A stretch of DNA of 64,000 bases from Salinispora tropica CNB-440 (GTDB lineage Bacteria > Actinomycetota > Actinomycetes > Mycobacteriales > Micromonosporaceae): positions 2,174,144-2,238,143 of the forward strand of contig NC_009380.1 of assembly GCF_000016425.1 (NCBI RefSeq), written 5' to 3'. The stretch's first letter is position 1; each line of letters starts with the position of its first letter. Both the position numbers and the translations under genes were made by a program. Shown one piece after another: positions 1-12,475 of this stretch. A model generated the notes under the pieces. That model worked only from the letters and a program-made list of their open reading frames with translations. It ran no database searches and was not told where the DNA came from.

Positions 1-3690
<3,690 letters not shown>

Positions 3691-3774
3691 ACGAAGCTGC
3701 TACGCGTCCACTGTGTAACTCTTGGCAAGCAAACATGTCCCGTGGTGTTGGGTGTGTTTGATATGTCGATAAGT

Positions 3775-3892
3775 GTTACGGCGGTCATGGCGGAGGGGAA
3801 ACGCCCGGTTACATTCCGAACCCGGAAGCTAAGCCCTCCAGCGCCGATGGTACTGCACTCGGGAGGGTGTGGGAGAGTAGGACACCGCCGGG
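3775..3892 (+). rRNA. rrf: 5S rRNA
   Basis: About 118 nt with complementary ends (GTTACGGCGGTC and GGACACCGCCGG) and the conserved internal segments CCGAACCCGGAAGCTAAG and GATGGTACTGC. It lies about 85 nt after 23S, as expected for the distal end of an rrn operon. Confidence 0.95.
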
Positions 3893-3905
3893 CAAAACGT
3901 TCAGT

Positions 3906-3936
3906 TGAGGGCCGACCCTACCCGGGTCGGCCCTCA
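3906..3936 (+). terminator. rrn operon terminator
   Basis: A perfect 13-bp stem (TGAGGGCCGACCC, 3906-3918, with its complement at 3924-3936) with a 5-nt loop lies 13 nt after 5S. The following sequence is not T-rich, as is common in actinobacteria. It separates the rRNA operon from the next gene. Confidence 0.8.
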
Positions 3937-3978
3937 CTGCGTGCCGCCACCACCGGCCTAATCAGGAAGGATTGACCT

Positions 3979-6240
3979 GTGAACTCAGGACCGCACGGCG
4001 GCGACCACACCCGTCGACACGAAGATCGTCCAGCTGGCCGTGACGGCGCGTCACGTCGCGGTGGTGAGCGCCGTGAGGGTGGCTATCGCGGTGGTGATCG
4101 GGATGGCTTCCGCGGCGGTGACCGTCGTGAGGGTGGCTATCGCGGTGGTGAGCGTCGCGAGGGTGGCTATCGCGGTGGTGATCGGGATGGCTTCCGCGGC
4201 GGTGACCGTCGTGAGGGTGGCTTCCGCGGTGGTGAGCGTCGCGAGGGTGGCTATCGCGGTGGTGATCGGGATGGTCACCGTGGTGGTGAGCGTCGTGAGG
4301 GTGGCTATCGCGGTGGTGATCGGGATGGTCACCGTGGTGGTGAGCGTCGTGAGGGTGGCTATCGCGGTGGTGATCGGGATGGTCACCGTGGTGGTGAGCG
4401 TCGTGAGGGTGGCTATCGCGGTGGTGATCGGGATGGTCACCGTGGTGGTGAGCGTCGTGAGGGTGGCTATCGCGGTGGTGATCGGGATGGTCACCGTGGT
4501 GGTGAGCGTCGTGAGGGTGGCTATCGCGGTGGTGAGCGCCGTGAGGGTGGCTATCGCGGTGGTGACCGCCGCGAGGGTGGCTTCCGCGGTGGTGAGCGTC
4601 GTGAGGGCGGCTATCGCGGTGGTGATCGGGATGGTTACCGCGGTGGTGACCGTCGTGAGGGTGGCTTCCGCGGTGGTGAGCGCCGTGAGGGCGGCTATCG
4701 CGGCGGTGATCGGGATGGTTACCGCGGTGGTGAGCGCCGTGAGGGTGGCTTCCGCGGTGGTGAGCGCCGTGAGGGCGGCTTCCGCGGCGGTGATCGGGAT
4801 GGTCACCGTGGTGGTGAGCGCCGTGAGGGTGGCTTCCGCGGTGGTGAGCGCCGTGAGGGCGGCTTCCGCGGCGGTGATCGGGATGGTCACCGTGGTGGTG
4901 AGCGTCGCGAGGGTGGTTATCGCGGTGGTGAGCGTCGTGAGGGCGGCTATCGCGGTGGTGATCGGGATGGTTACCGCGGAGGTGATCGCCGTGAGGGCGG
5001 CTATCGCGGTGGTGACCGTCGTGAGGGCGACTATCGCGGTGGTGACCGTCGTGAGGGCGGCTTCCGCGGTGGTGAGCGCCGTGAGGGCGGCTTCCGCGGT
5101 GGTGAGCGTCGTGAGGGCGGCTATCGCGGCGGTGATCGGGATGGTTACCGCGGTGGTGACCGTCGTGAGGGCGGCTTCCGCGGCGGTGATCGGGATGGTC
5201 ACCGCGGAGGTGACCGTCGTGAGGGCGACTACCGGGGCCGCGATCGTCGTGCGGAACGCCGGTCTGAGCCCGAGGCCCCAGTAGGACCGGATCTTCCTGA
5301 GGAGATCGTCGCCACCGACCTGGACAAAGACGTCCGTGCCGAGCTGCTCGCCCTAGCCAAGCCAACCGCCGAGAAGGTGGCCCGCCATCTGGTCGCAGTC
5401 GGTCAGCTGATTGATGAGGACCCGGCCGAGGCGCTGGCGCATGCCCTCGCAGCTCGGCGGCTCGCCGCTCGTATCGCTGCCGTCCGTGAGGCAGTCGGCC
5501 TGGCTGCTTACCACGCCGGCGAATGGCAGACAGCGGTCGCCGAACTGCGGACGTACCACCGGATGACCGGCCTACAGAGTCACCTCGCGGTGCTGGCCGA
5601 CTGCGAGCGGGCACTCGGCCGTCCGGAGCGGGCGATCGATCTGTACCGGGGCGCGGACCGGAAGGAACTGGACCGCGCGGTCGCTGGGGAACTGCTGATC
5701 GTTGCTGCTGGCGCACGGGGTGACCTGGGCCAGAAGGACGCTGCGGTGGCGATGCTCCAGGTACCGGAACTAACCGGCGAAGCGGCGGAGCCGTGGACGG
5801 TACGGCTGCGGTACGCGTACGCGGATGCGTTGCTCGCGGGGGGCCGGCGTGAGGAGGCCCGAGAGTGGTTCTCCCGTGCGGCGGAGGTCGACACTGACGG
5901 AGCGACCGATGCGGCCGAGCGTCTGTTGGAGCTCGACGGTGTGATGATCGAGGGCGACGAGGAGGACGAGGTCGAGGACGTCGCCGCTGGCCCGGACGCC
6001 CTCGGTGCGGGGTCGGCACAGCCGGATGCTGAACTCGTTGACGGGGATGCGTTCGATGCTGAGCTCACCGGGGCCCGAGACGGCGCTGACGACGCCCGGG
6101 ACGACGGTGAGCCCGGGGCAGGGAGCGCACCCCTGGCGCCGGAGGCCGATGCTGGTGACCCGAGCGATCTCGATGTACAGCGATCCGGTGGCGACTCGGA
6201 AAGCCCGGCCGACGGCGATGAGGCGGGTACCGGGAGGTGA
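3979..6240 (+). CDS. Gly-Arg (RGG) repeat protein with C-terminal TPR-like helical domain
   Basis: 753 aa from GTG, with AGGAAGGA just upstream as ribosome binding site. Residues about 27-420 are a tandem array of 8-9 residue units of the type GG[YFH]RGG[DE]R[RD], a low-complexity RGG-like region. Residues about 430-650 are a regular helical region rich in Ala/Leu/Glu that reads like TPR repeats. The last 100 residues are very acidic. The position before the HAD phosphatase and tlyA corresponds to the Rv1691-type TPR gene of mycobacteria. RGG tracts elsewhere bind RNA or form condensates; a link to RNA or ribosomes here is only an inference from sequence character. No catalytic motif is seen. 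The next gene starts inside its stop codon (GTGA), which implies translational coupling. Confidence 0.85.
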   Translation: MNSGPHGGDHTRRHEDRPAGRDGASRRGGERREGGYRGGDRDGFRGGDRREGGYRGGERREGGYRGGDRDGFRGGDRREGGFRGGERREGGYRGGDRDGHRGGERREGGYRGGDRDGHRGGERREGGYRGGDRDGHRGGERREGGYRGGDRDGHRGGERREGGYRGGDRDGHRGGERREGGYRGGERREGGYRGGDRREGGFRGGERREGGYRGGDRDGYRGGDRREGGFRGGERREGGYRGGDRDGYRGGERREGGFRGGERREGGFRGGDRDGHRGGERREGGFRGGERREGGFRGGDRDGHRGGERREGGYRGGERREGGYRGGDRDGYRGGDRREGGYRGGDRREGDYRGGDRREGGFRGGERREGGFRGGERREGGYRGGDRDGYRGGDRREGGFRGGDRDGHRGGDRREGDYRGRDRRAERRSEPEAPVGPDLPEEIVATDLDKDVRAELLALAKPTAEKVARHLVAVGQLIDEDPAEALAHALAARRLAARIAAVREAVGLAAYHAGEWQTAVAELRTYHRMTGLQSHLAVLADCERALGRPERAIDLYRGADRKELDRAVAGELLIVAAGARGDLGQKDAAVAMLQVPELTGEAAEPWTVRLRYAYADALLAGGRREEAREWFSRAAEVDTDGATDAAERLLELDGVMIEGDEEDEVEDVAAGPDALGAGSAQPDAELVDGDAFDAELTGARDGADDARDDGEPGAGSAPLAPEADAGDPSDLDVQRSGGDSESPADGDEAGTGR
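4060..5245 (+). repeat. Coding tandem repeat array (RGG units)
   Basis: About 1.2 kb of near-identical 24-27 nt units built from GGTGGCTATCGCGGTGGTGA, many grouped into a 54-nt higher-order unit ending GGTCACCGTGGTGGTGAGCG. Unit lengths are multiples of three, so the frame is kept. The near-identity at nucleotide level suggests recent slippage or unequal recombination. The array is prone to length variation and to assembly collapse. Confidence 0.95.
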
Positions 6241-7259
6241 CGCTGACCGGCGGAAAGCGGTTGGTCGACGGGTATGCCCTGGTCATCTTCGATCTGGACG
6301 GGGTGATCTACCTGGTCGACCAGCCGATCCCCGGGGCGATCGAGGCGGTTCGCCAGCTGCATGCCGAAGAGCGGGCGGTCGCGTACGCCACGAACAATGC
6401 GTCTCGCCGGTCCAGTGAGGTGGCCGACCTGCTCACCGGTATGGGCATCGCCGCCGGTCCGGAGGAGGTGCTGACCTCCGCGGCGGCCGCCGCGGAGCTG
6501 CTTCGGGAGCGGCATCCGGCGGGGACGCAGATCCTGGTCGTGGGGGCGGAGGCGCTACGCGCCGAGATCCGCGCCGCCGGGCTTACCCCGGTCACGCAGG
6601 CCGAGGATGGGCCGGTCGCGGTGGTTCAGGGCTACGGCCCACAGGTCGGCTGGGCTGACCTGGCTGAGGCAACGGCGGCGATTCGGGGTGGGGCGACCTG
6701 GGTCGCTACCAACACCGACCGCACGCTGCCCAGCAAGCGGGGTCCACTACCCGGCAACGGTGCCTTGGTCGCCGCGGTGCGGATCGCGCTCGGACGGGAC
6801 CCAGACCTGGTCGTGGGTAAACCGGCGCCGGAGCTCTTCGTCGCCGCCTCCCGCCGGGCCAGCGGGGGGCGTGCCCTGGTCGTCGGTGACCGTTTGGACA
6901 CCGACATCGCGGGCGCGGTCCGAGCGGGGCTGGACAGCTTGCTTGTGCTGACTGGGGTCAGCGACGTGGCCGAGCTGCTGGCCGCCGCGCCCGAGCATCG
7001 ACCGACGTTCGTGTCGGTGGACCTGGCGGGGCTCTTCGAGCCGGCCGCGGTGGTGCGGGTGCCGGGTCCGGTGGAGGCCGGTGGGTGGTCGGCGGCGGTT
7101 CGTGACGGCCGGCTGGAGCTGTCCGGTGCGGGTCACCCCCTGGATGCGCTGCCGGCGCTCTGTGCGGTGGCGTGGTCCACCGCGTGGTCATCGCCGGTGC
7201 GGGCGGCCTCGTCGGCGGCTGAGCGGGCGCTTACGACGTTCGGCCTGTTGTCTGACTGA
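6237..7259 (+). CDS. HAD superfamily hydrolase, NagD/p-nitrophenylphosphatase-like (subfamily IIA)
   Basis: 340 aa from GTG overlapping the previous stop. HAD motif I (FDLDGVIYL) is near residue 20, followed by the subfamily IIA segment ATNNASR, the VGKPAPELF block and the acidic motif VGDRLDTDI. These make a Mg-dependent phosphatase likely; the substrate is not evident. The C-terminal about 75 residues after the HAD core form an extra Val/Ala-rich tail. Mycobacterial Rv1692, a glycerol-phosphate phosphatase-type HAD, occupies the same position in the conserved block, so a similar role is plausible but inferred. Confidence 0.88.
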   Translation: MTLTGGKRLVDGYALVIFDLDGVIYLVDQPIPGAIEAVRQLHAEERAVAYATNNASRRSSEVADLLTGMGIAAGPEEVLTSAAAAAELLRERHPAGTQILVVGAEALRAEIRAAGLTPVTQAEDGPVAVVQGYGPQVGWADLAEATAAIRGGATWVATNTDRTLPSKRGPLPGNGALVAAVRIALGRDPDLVVGKPAPELFVAASRRASGGRALVVGDRLDTDIAGAVRAGLDSLLVLTGVSDVAELLAAAPEHRPTFVSVDLAGLFEPAAVVRVPGPVEAGGWSAAVRDGRLELSGAGHPLDALPALCAVAWSTAWSSPVRAASSAAERALTTFGLLSD

Positions 7260-7302
7260 GCCGCTCCGGTAGGCGAGCGCGGGCGTGGCGGCTGGGCCGT
7301 GC

Positions 7303-7650
7303 TCAGCTGGTCCCGAGTAGCTTGCGGAGTTTTAACAGATCGAACGGGTTCGCCTTGATCGATATCCGTCGGGATGTCACCGCGCGGGTGATGTCCAGTT
7401 CCCCGCGGACCAGGGCGAGTAGATCCTCGCTGGTGGTACTCAGGGAGATCTTGGCTTTCGGGTCGTCACCGTCGGCAAGGTCGGTGAGCTGGCCGTCGGT
7501 GAGTCGGCCGTGGAACGCGGCGTCCAGGTCGGTGATGCGGCAGGCCAACGTCCGGTCCAGGCCGACGTGCTCACGCACGGTATCGGCGTTGCCGTCAAGC
7601 CGAGCGGCGAGGTCCCGCAACGCCTGCCGGCACTCGTCGACGGTAGCCAC
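7303..7650 (-). CDS. SCP2 sterol-transfer-like domain protein
   Basis: 115 aa. The GTG start at 7650 is preceded by GGAGG at 4-5 nt spacing. An ATG at 7761 would extend it by 37 poorly coding residues into the neighbouring promoter, so I prefer the shorter form. The C-terminal half (KISLSTTSEDLLALVRGELD followed by NPFDLLKLRKLL) resembles the SCP2 fold, a small hydrophobic-ligand binding domain. It is divergent from the phasin-like gene starting at 7760, so the 109-bp gap should hold both promoters. Ligand unknown. Confidence 0.7.
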   Translation of the reverse strand: MATVDECRQALRDLAARLDGNADTVREHVGLDRTLACRITDLDAAFHGRLTDGQLTDLADGDDPKAKISLSTTSEDLLALVRGELDITRAVTSRRISIKANPFDLLKLRKLLGTS

Positions 7651-7759
7651 ATCGCCTCCACAACTCGCCAGATCACTCCCCGGCACCGTACCGCACAGGT
7701 GGCCCGGCCACGCCGGTAGCGTGAGGACCGCACATCCTCTCTCGCGGAAGGACTCAGGC

Positions 7760-8419
7760 ATGCAGGACGCGTGGCGCTCCTACCTTGCGTTGGCCATAGG
7801 TCTGACGGAGGCGCCTCGGAGGAAGGCCCAGGAGACGGCGCGGCGGTTGGTCGGCGCTGGCGCCGCTACCGCGGTCCAGCTTCAGACGCTCGCCGAGGAA
7901 CTGGTGACCACCGGTGCGGCCAACCGGGGAGCGCTGACCAAGCTGGTCCGGTTTGAGGCCGGGCGGGCGCTCGGTGCTGTCGGCCTCGCCACTGCCGACG
8001 AGGTGACCGAGTTGACCCGGCGGGTACGCGAGTTGGAGCGGCAGCTTCGGGAGACACCGAACGGACCGTCGGCGGTGTCCGGTGTCAGCGGCCCTGCGGC
8101 GGATGTGGATGCGGACCACCCGATCGCACCGGGCAGCGCTGCGGAGCCGACGGTGCCGCCGATGACTGCTGCGCCTACCACGGCAAAGGACCCTTCGTCC
8201 GGGAGTACCGCGACCATGCCCAACCCGCCGAAGAATGCAGTCGCGACAAAGGCGGTCGCGAAGAAGACGGTCGCGAAGAGGGCGGCCGCGAAGAAGACGG
8301 TCGGGAAAGCGGCGGTGCCAGGCCAGTCCGTGGCAGTCCGGCCGTCAATGGAGATGTCACCCGCACCGGGGTCGGCGAAGAGTGCGCCGCGCAAGCAGCA
8401 GCCGGGTGGCTCGGAGTGA
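7760..8419 (+). CDS. Phasin-like protein with Lys/Ala-rich tail
   Basis: 219 aa from ATG, with GGAAGGA upstream. Residues 1-100 form a helical segment ending in a coiled-coil stretch (TELTRRVRELERQLRE), like the polyhydroxyalkanoate granule-associated/phasin-like family of actinobacteria. Residues about 155-190 repeat KKTVAKRAAAKKT, a basic histone-H1-like tail that may contact nucleic acid or acidic surfaces. The low-complexity middle is Pro/Thr/Ala-rich. It is the first gene of the run leading to tlyA. The function is inferred from weak family resemblance only. Confidence 0.65.
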   Translation: MQDAWRSYLALAIGLTEAPRRKAQETARRLVGAGAATAVQLQTLAEELVTTGAANRGALTKLVRFEAGRALGAVGLATADEVTELTRRVRELERQLRETPNGPSAVSGVSGPAADVDADHPIAPGSAAEPTVPPMTAAPTTAKDPSSGSTATMPNPPKNAVATKAVAKKTVAKRAAAKKTVGKAAVPGQSVAVRPSMEMSPAPGSAKSAPRKQQPGGSE

Positions 8420-8459
8420 GCGCCGTCCACCGCCAGTCGGGCTCCGCTGGAGGACGGTC

Positions 8460-8717
8460 GTGACCGGCCCGCCCCGCCCCGGTCCGACGCAGGGCGTTTC
8501 CCCAACTGGCGGACTGGGGATGCCGCGACCAGCTTCACCGGCTGCGCTCGCCGCTGAGAAAGCCGGGGGCGAGACGGCGGTGCCGAACCCGGCGGTTGAT
8601 GCCGCCGTGCAGGCGATGGTCAACGCCGCCGGACTACCGCTGGCGGACCAGATTGCGCAGTACGAGGCGGCATACGAAACGCTGCGGGAGACCCTCGCCA
8701 GCATTGACCAGTCCTAA
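8460..8717 (+). CDS. Small conserved hypothetical protein
   Basis: 85 aa from GTG with GGAGG (8449-8453) at 6 nt spacing. An upstream in-frame extension overlaps the previous gene and is rejected. The N-terminus is Pro/Gly-rich. The C-terminus is a likely helical hairpin (DQIAQYEAAYETLRETLAS). It sits between the phasin-like gene and tlyA where mycobacteria also carry a tiny ORF (Rv1693). No domain is recognised and no function is assigned. Confidence 0.65.
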   Translation: MTGPPRPGPTQGVSPTGGLGMPRPASPAALAAEKAGGETAVPNPAVDAAVQAMVNAAGLPLADQIAQYEAAYETLRETLASIDQS

Positions 8718-8734
8718 GAGCCGGAGAAGCAGGT

Positions 8735-9580
8735 ATGGCACGTCGTACGCGGTTGGACGCGGAACTCGTTCGCCGCGGCCTGGCACGGTCGCGGGAGCAG
8801 GCCGCGGCCCTGGTGGAGGCCGGCCGGGTGCAGCTACGTGGGGTCCCGGCCCGTAAGGTCGCCGCGTTGGTTAACCCCGCTGATCCGCTGCTGGTCACCG
8901 GGGCGGATCCGGCCTTGGAGTACGTCTCGCGGGGCGGGCACAAGCTGGCTGGTGCATTGGCCTCCTTCGGGCCCGGTGGGCTGACTGCCGCCGGGCGGCG
9001 GTGCCTCGACGCCGGGGCATCCACGGGTGGGTTCACCGACGTGCTGCTGCGCGCCGACGCGGCCGAGGTAGTGGCTGTCGATGTCGGGTACGGGCAGCTT
9101 GCCTGGCCACTGCGCAACGACGAGCGGGTACGCGTCTTCGAACGGACCAACGTACGCACCCTTACGGCGGCGGCCATCGATGGTCCGGTCGACCTTACCG
9201 TCGCCGACCTGTCGTTCATCTCCCTGCGGCTGGTGTTGCCGGCCTTGGCCGCCTGTACCCGACCGGATGGTGATCTCGCGCTGATGGTGAAACCGCAGTT
9301 CGAGGTGGGGCGTGATCGGGTCGGTGCCGGGGGTGTGGTGCGTGATCCAGCGTTGCGGGCCGAAGCGGTGTTGGATGTGGCCGTTGCCGCGGCCCAGCTC
9401 GGGTTGGGTCTCGCCGATGTCTGTGCCAGCCCGTTGCCAGGGCCCAGCGGGAACGTCGAGTTCTTCGTATGGTTACGCCGGGACGCGCCTGCGGCTGACC
9501 CGGATCGGGTGCAGGCGGTGGTGACGGCCGGGGCCACGGGCGGTCGGTCTGGCACGGTGACGAAGGAGGTAGCGGGGTGA
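8735..9580 (+). CDS. tlyA: TlyA family rRNA 2'-O-methyltransferase / hemolysin-type
   Basis: 281 aa. It has an N-terminal S4 RNA-binding domain (residues 1-60, ELVRRGLARSREQAAALVEA) and then an FtsJ-like SAM methyltransferase fold with the SAM loop LDAGASTGGFTDVLL near residue 90 and the core block TVADLSFISLRLVLP. TlyA methylates cytidines in 16S helix 44 and 23S helix 69, and its loss gives capreomycin resistance in mycobacteria. Length and domain order are normal. The next genes nadK and recN follow as in other actinobacteria. Confidence 0.93.
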   Translation: MARRTRLDAELVRRGLARSREQAAALVEAGRVQLRGVPARKVAALVNPADPLLVTGADPALEYVSRGGHKLAGALASFGPGGLTAAGRRCLDAGASTGGFTDVLLRADAAEVVAVDVGYGQLAWPLRNDERVRVFERTNVRTLTAAAIDGPVDLTVADLSFISLRLVLPALAACTRPDGDLALMVKPQFEVGRDRVGAGGVVRDPALRAEAVLDVAVAAAQLGLGLADVCASPLPGPSGNVEFFVWLRRDAPAADPDRVQAVVTAGATGGRSGTVTKEVAG

Positions 9581-9644
9581 GCAGGCGGGTGAGTCGGGTG
9601 GCATGCGGGGCCGACGACGAGTCCCCGACGGCACGGCGGGCGTG

Positions 9645-10529
9645 GTGAACCGGACCGCGCTGCTGGTGACGCACACCGGGCGGCGGCGCAGTACCGAACA
9701 CGCACGGGCGGTGGCCGCGGAACTCATCGCGGCCGGGTTCGTCATTCGCGTTCTCGCCGAGGAGGCCGAGGATCTCGACCTTCCGGGGGCGGTTCCGATG
9801 ACTGGTCCGGAAGCCGCGGAGGGCGCTGAGATCGTCTTCGCGTTGGGTGGGGACGGTACGTTTCTGCGGGCTGCCGAGCTGGCCCGGCCGGCGAAGGTGC
9901 CACTACTCGGGATCAACCTCGGCAAGGTCGGCTTTCTCGCCGAGGCCGAGATCGACGATCTGGACTCGGTGGTCCGGGACGTGGTGGATCGCAACTACAC
10001 GGTGGACGAACGGCTTACGCTGGATGTGACCGCCGAGTTCGACGGTGGCCCGACGATTGAGTCTTGGGCGTTGAACGAGATCAGCGTCGAAAAGGGGGAG
10101 CGGGCCCAGATGCTCGAGCTCCTTGTTGACGTTGACGGCCGGCCCCTGTCCCGCTATGGCTGTGACGGAGTCGTCTGCGCCACTCCCACCGGCTCCACGG
10201 CCTACGCGTTCTCCGGCGGTGGCCCGGTGGTGTGGCCCGAGGTGGAGGCCCTGTTGCTGGTGCCGATCAGCGCGCACGCGCTCTTCAGCCGGCCACTGGT
10301 CACCGCGCCCACGTCCACTCTCGTCATCACCGTAGATCCCTTTACCAGTCTCGCGGTGCTGTGCTGTGACGGACGGCGGGTGTACGACCTTCCGCCGGGC
10401 GCACGGGTGACGGTGCGGCGTGGGGCCTTGCCGGTGCGGATCGTGCAGCTGACGGCCCGGCCCTTCACCGACCGGCTGGTGGCCAAGTTCGATCTGCCGG
10501 TGCAGGGCTGGCGGGGCAGCCGACACTGA
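9645..10529 (+). CDS. nadK: NAD kinase
   Basis: ATP-dependent NAD phosphorylation to NADP. It has the diagnostic motif LGGDGTFLRAAE near residue 65, the NE-containing segment WALNEISVEKGE and the TPTGSTAYAFSGGGP loop. The family usually begins with TALLVTHTGRR, which supports the GTG at 9645 (294 aa). An in-frame ATG at 9603 would add 14 atypical residues. No strong ribosome binding site decides between them. It lies between tlyA and recN, the standard actinobacterial order. Confidence 0.93.
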   Translation: MNRTALLVTHTGRRRSTEHARAVAAELIAAGFVIRVLAEEAEDLDLPGAVPMTGPEAAEGAEIVFALGGDGTFLRAAELARPAKVPLLGINLGKVGFLAEAEIDDLDSVVRDVVDRNYTVDERLTLDVTAEFDGGPTIESWALNEISVEKGERAQMLELLVDVDGRPLSRYGCDGVVCATPTGSTAYAFSGGGPVVWPEVEALLLVPISAHALFSRPLVTAPTSTLVITVDPFTSLAVLCCDGRRVYDLPPGARVTVRRGALPVRIVQLTARPFTDRLVAKFDLPVQGWRGSRH

Positions 10530-10599
10530 GCTGCCGACGGCTGGTGCGTGCGGCTGTCGGCTGGTCAAGCGTCGGGCACCGCGTCTACTGTCGGATGCT

Positions 10600-12357
10600 G
10601 TGCTGGAAGAGCTACGCATCACCGGACTGGGTGTCATCGAGGACACGACGCTGCCGCTGACCGGCGGTATGAACGTGATCACCGGTGAGACCGGTGCGGG
10701 TAAGACCATGGTGGTGACCGGTCTCGGCCTACTCTTTGGCGGGCGCGCCGACGCCGGGCGGGTGCGGGCCGAGCCCGGCCGCGCCGTGGTCGAGGGGCGG
10801 CTACGGCTGGCCGGAAGGGCGGCGGAGACCGTGTGTGCTCGCGTCATCGACGCGGGCGGTGAGCCGGACGAGGACGGTTCGGTGTTGCTCAGCCGCACCG
10901 TCACCACAGAAGGCCGCTCTCGTGCCCATCTCGGCGGCCGGAGCATGCCGGTGTCGATGCTTGGCGAGGTGGGTGAGCAGGTGCTCGCGGTGCACGGCCA
11001 GTCCGACCAACTGCGGTTGCTGCGCCCGGCCGAGCAGCGCGCCGCGCTCGACCGGTTCGCCGGTCCGGAGCACGAGAAGCTGCTCGACGCGTTGCGCGAG
11101 GTGTATTCGCGGTGGCGTTCAGTGGTGGACGACCTGGCCGGCCGGCGCCGAAACGCACGGGAGCGGAATCGGGAGGCCGACCTGCTGCGCCTCGGGCTCG
11201 ACGAGATCACGCAGGTTGACCCGCAGCCGGGCGAGGACGACGAGCTCAAGGCGGAGGCACAGCGGCTGGAGCACGCCGAGGGGCTGCGGACCGCGGCGCG
11301 GCTGGCCCAGCAGTGCGTGGCCGGGGGGATGGAGGCCGCCGAGGACACTCCGGATGCCACGACGCTACTCGGCACCGCCCGCCGTACGTTGGATGGGCAG
11401 TCCGGCACCGACCCTGCCCTGGGGGAGCTGGCAACGCGCTTGGAGGAGGCGGCGACCCTGGTCGCCGATGTCTCCGCGGAGTTGTCGACGTACCTGGCCG
11501 GGCTCGACGCTGATCCGGCGCGGCTGCAGGCTGTCTACGAGCGGCGGGTCGCGTTACGTGCGCTGACTCGCAAGTACGCCGACGACACCGATGGGGTGAT
11601 CGCCTGGGCTGAGCGGGCGCGGGCCCAACTGTCGGAGCTGGATTCCTCGGATGAGTTGCTCGACGAGTTGGACCGGGAGGTGGCTCGGCTGGCCGGCGAG
11701 GTGGCCGACCTGGCGGGTCGGGTGTCGGTGGCGAGGCAGGAGGCGGCGACCCGGTTTGCGGCGCAGGTCACCACCGAGCTGGCGGGGTTGGCCATGCCGC
11801 ACTCTCGGGTCGAGGTGGGGGTACTGCCCCGCCCGGTTGGCAAGTCCGAACCGGGCCTTGCGGTCAACGGCGTCGAGGTCGGGATCGGGCCGGACGGCGG
11901 CGATGAGGTGGAGCTGCGCCTGCTGGCACATCCGGGTGCGCCGGCACTGCCGTTGCAGCGGGGCGCCTCCGGCGGTGAGCTGTCCCGGGTGATGCTCGCC
12001 ATCGAGGTGGTCTTCGCCGGCTCGGGCGGCCCGCCCACGCTCGTCTTCGACGAGGTTGACGCCGGGGTCGGTGGCCAGGCTGCGGTGGAGATCGGCCGTC
12101 GGCTGGCCCGGCTGGCTCGTAGCCACCAAGTGCTGGTCGTTACCCATCTGCCCCAGGTCGCTGCGTTCGCTGACCGGCACCTGGTGGTGGCGAAGGACAC
12201 CGGCGGTGCGGTGACGACCAGTGGGGTGCGAGTGGTCGAGGACACCGAACGGGCGCGGGAACTCGCTCGCATGCTGGCCGGATTGCCGGATTCGGATCTG
12301 GGCATCGCGCACGCCGAGGAGTTACTGGCAGTGGCCGCGCGGGAGCGGCGAGCGTAA
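10600..12357 (+). CDS. recN: DNA repair protein RecN
   Basis: 585 aa SMC-like ATPase for double-strand break repair. The N-terminal Walker A (GETGAGKT, residues 29-36) and the C-terminal ABC signature (GGELSRVMLA) with Walker B (LVFDEVDAGVGG) flank two coiled-coil arms and a short hinge. Length is normal. The GTG start is the only one that gives the conserved MLEELRITGLGVI opening. It is separated from nadK by 70 bp. Confidence 0.95.
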   Translation: MLEELRITGLGVIEDTTLPLTGGMNVITGETGAGKTMVVTGLGLLFGGRADAGRVRAEPGRAVVEGRLRLAGRAAETVCARVIDAGGEPDEDGSVLLSRTVTTEGRSRAHLGGRSMPVSMLGEVGEQVLAVHGQSDQLRLLRPAEQRAALDRFAGPEHEKLLDALREVYSRWRSVVDDLAGRRRNARERNREADLLRLGLDEITQVDPQPGEDDELKAEAQRLEHAEGLRTAARLAQQCVAGGMEAAEDTPDATTLLGTARRTLDGQSGTDPALGELATRLEEAATLVADVSAELSTYLAGLDADPARLQAVYERRVALRALTRKYADDTDGVIAWAERARAQLSELDSSDELLDELDREVARLAGEVADLAGRVSVARQEAATRFAAQVTTELAGLAMPHSRVEVGVLPRPVGKSEPGLAVNGVEVGIGPDGGDEVELRLLAHPGAPALPLQRGASGGELSRVMLAIEVVFAGSGGPPTLVFDEVDAGVGGQAAVEIGRRLARLARSHQVLVVTHLPQVAAFADRHLVVAKDTGGAVTTSGVRVVEDTERARELARMLAGLPDSDLGIAHAEELLAVAARERRA

Positions 12358-12475
12358 CCTGGGCTGGTAGCGTACCGGCACGCCGCTCCGCGCCGTAGTG
12401 TGCTTCTCTGGACCGGCGGGCCCGCGCAGGCATGTCGCGTGAAGGCCGCCCGCTTCACATGCCAGGATGGTTACG

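Noticed and set aside
3962..6019. 685-codon open frame antisense to the RGG-repeat gene, and frames of 414 and 383 codons in the same region
   Set aside because: They exist because the repeat unit is a multiple of three without stops. They have repetitive His/Asp/Arg or Val/Ala/Thr composition and no ribosome binding site. The + frame alone continues into a conserved globular domain.
9903..11408. 501-codon minus frame across nadK and recN
   Set aside because: Ser/Arg/Pro-rich shadow of two well-conserved genes.
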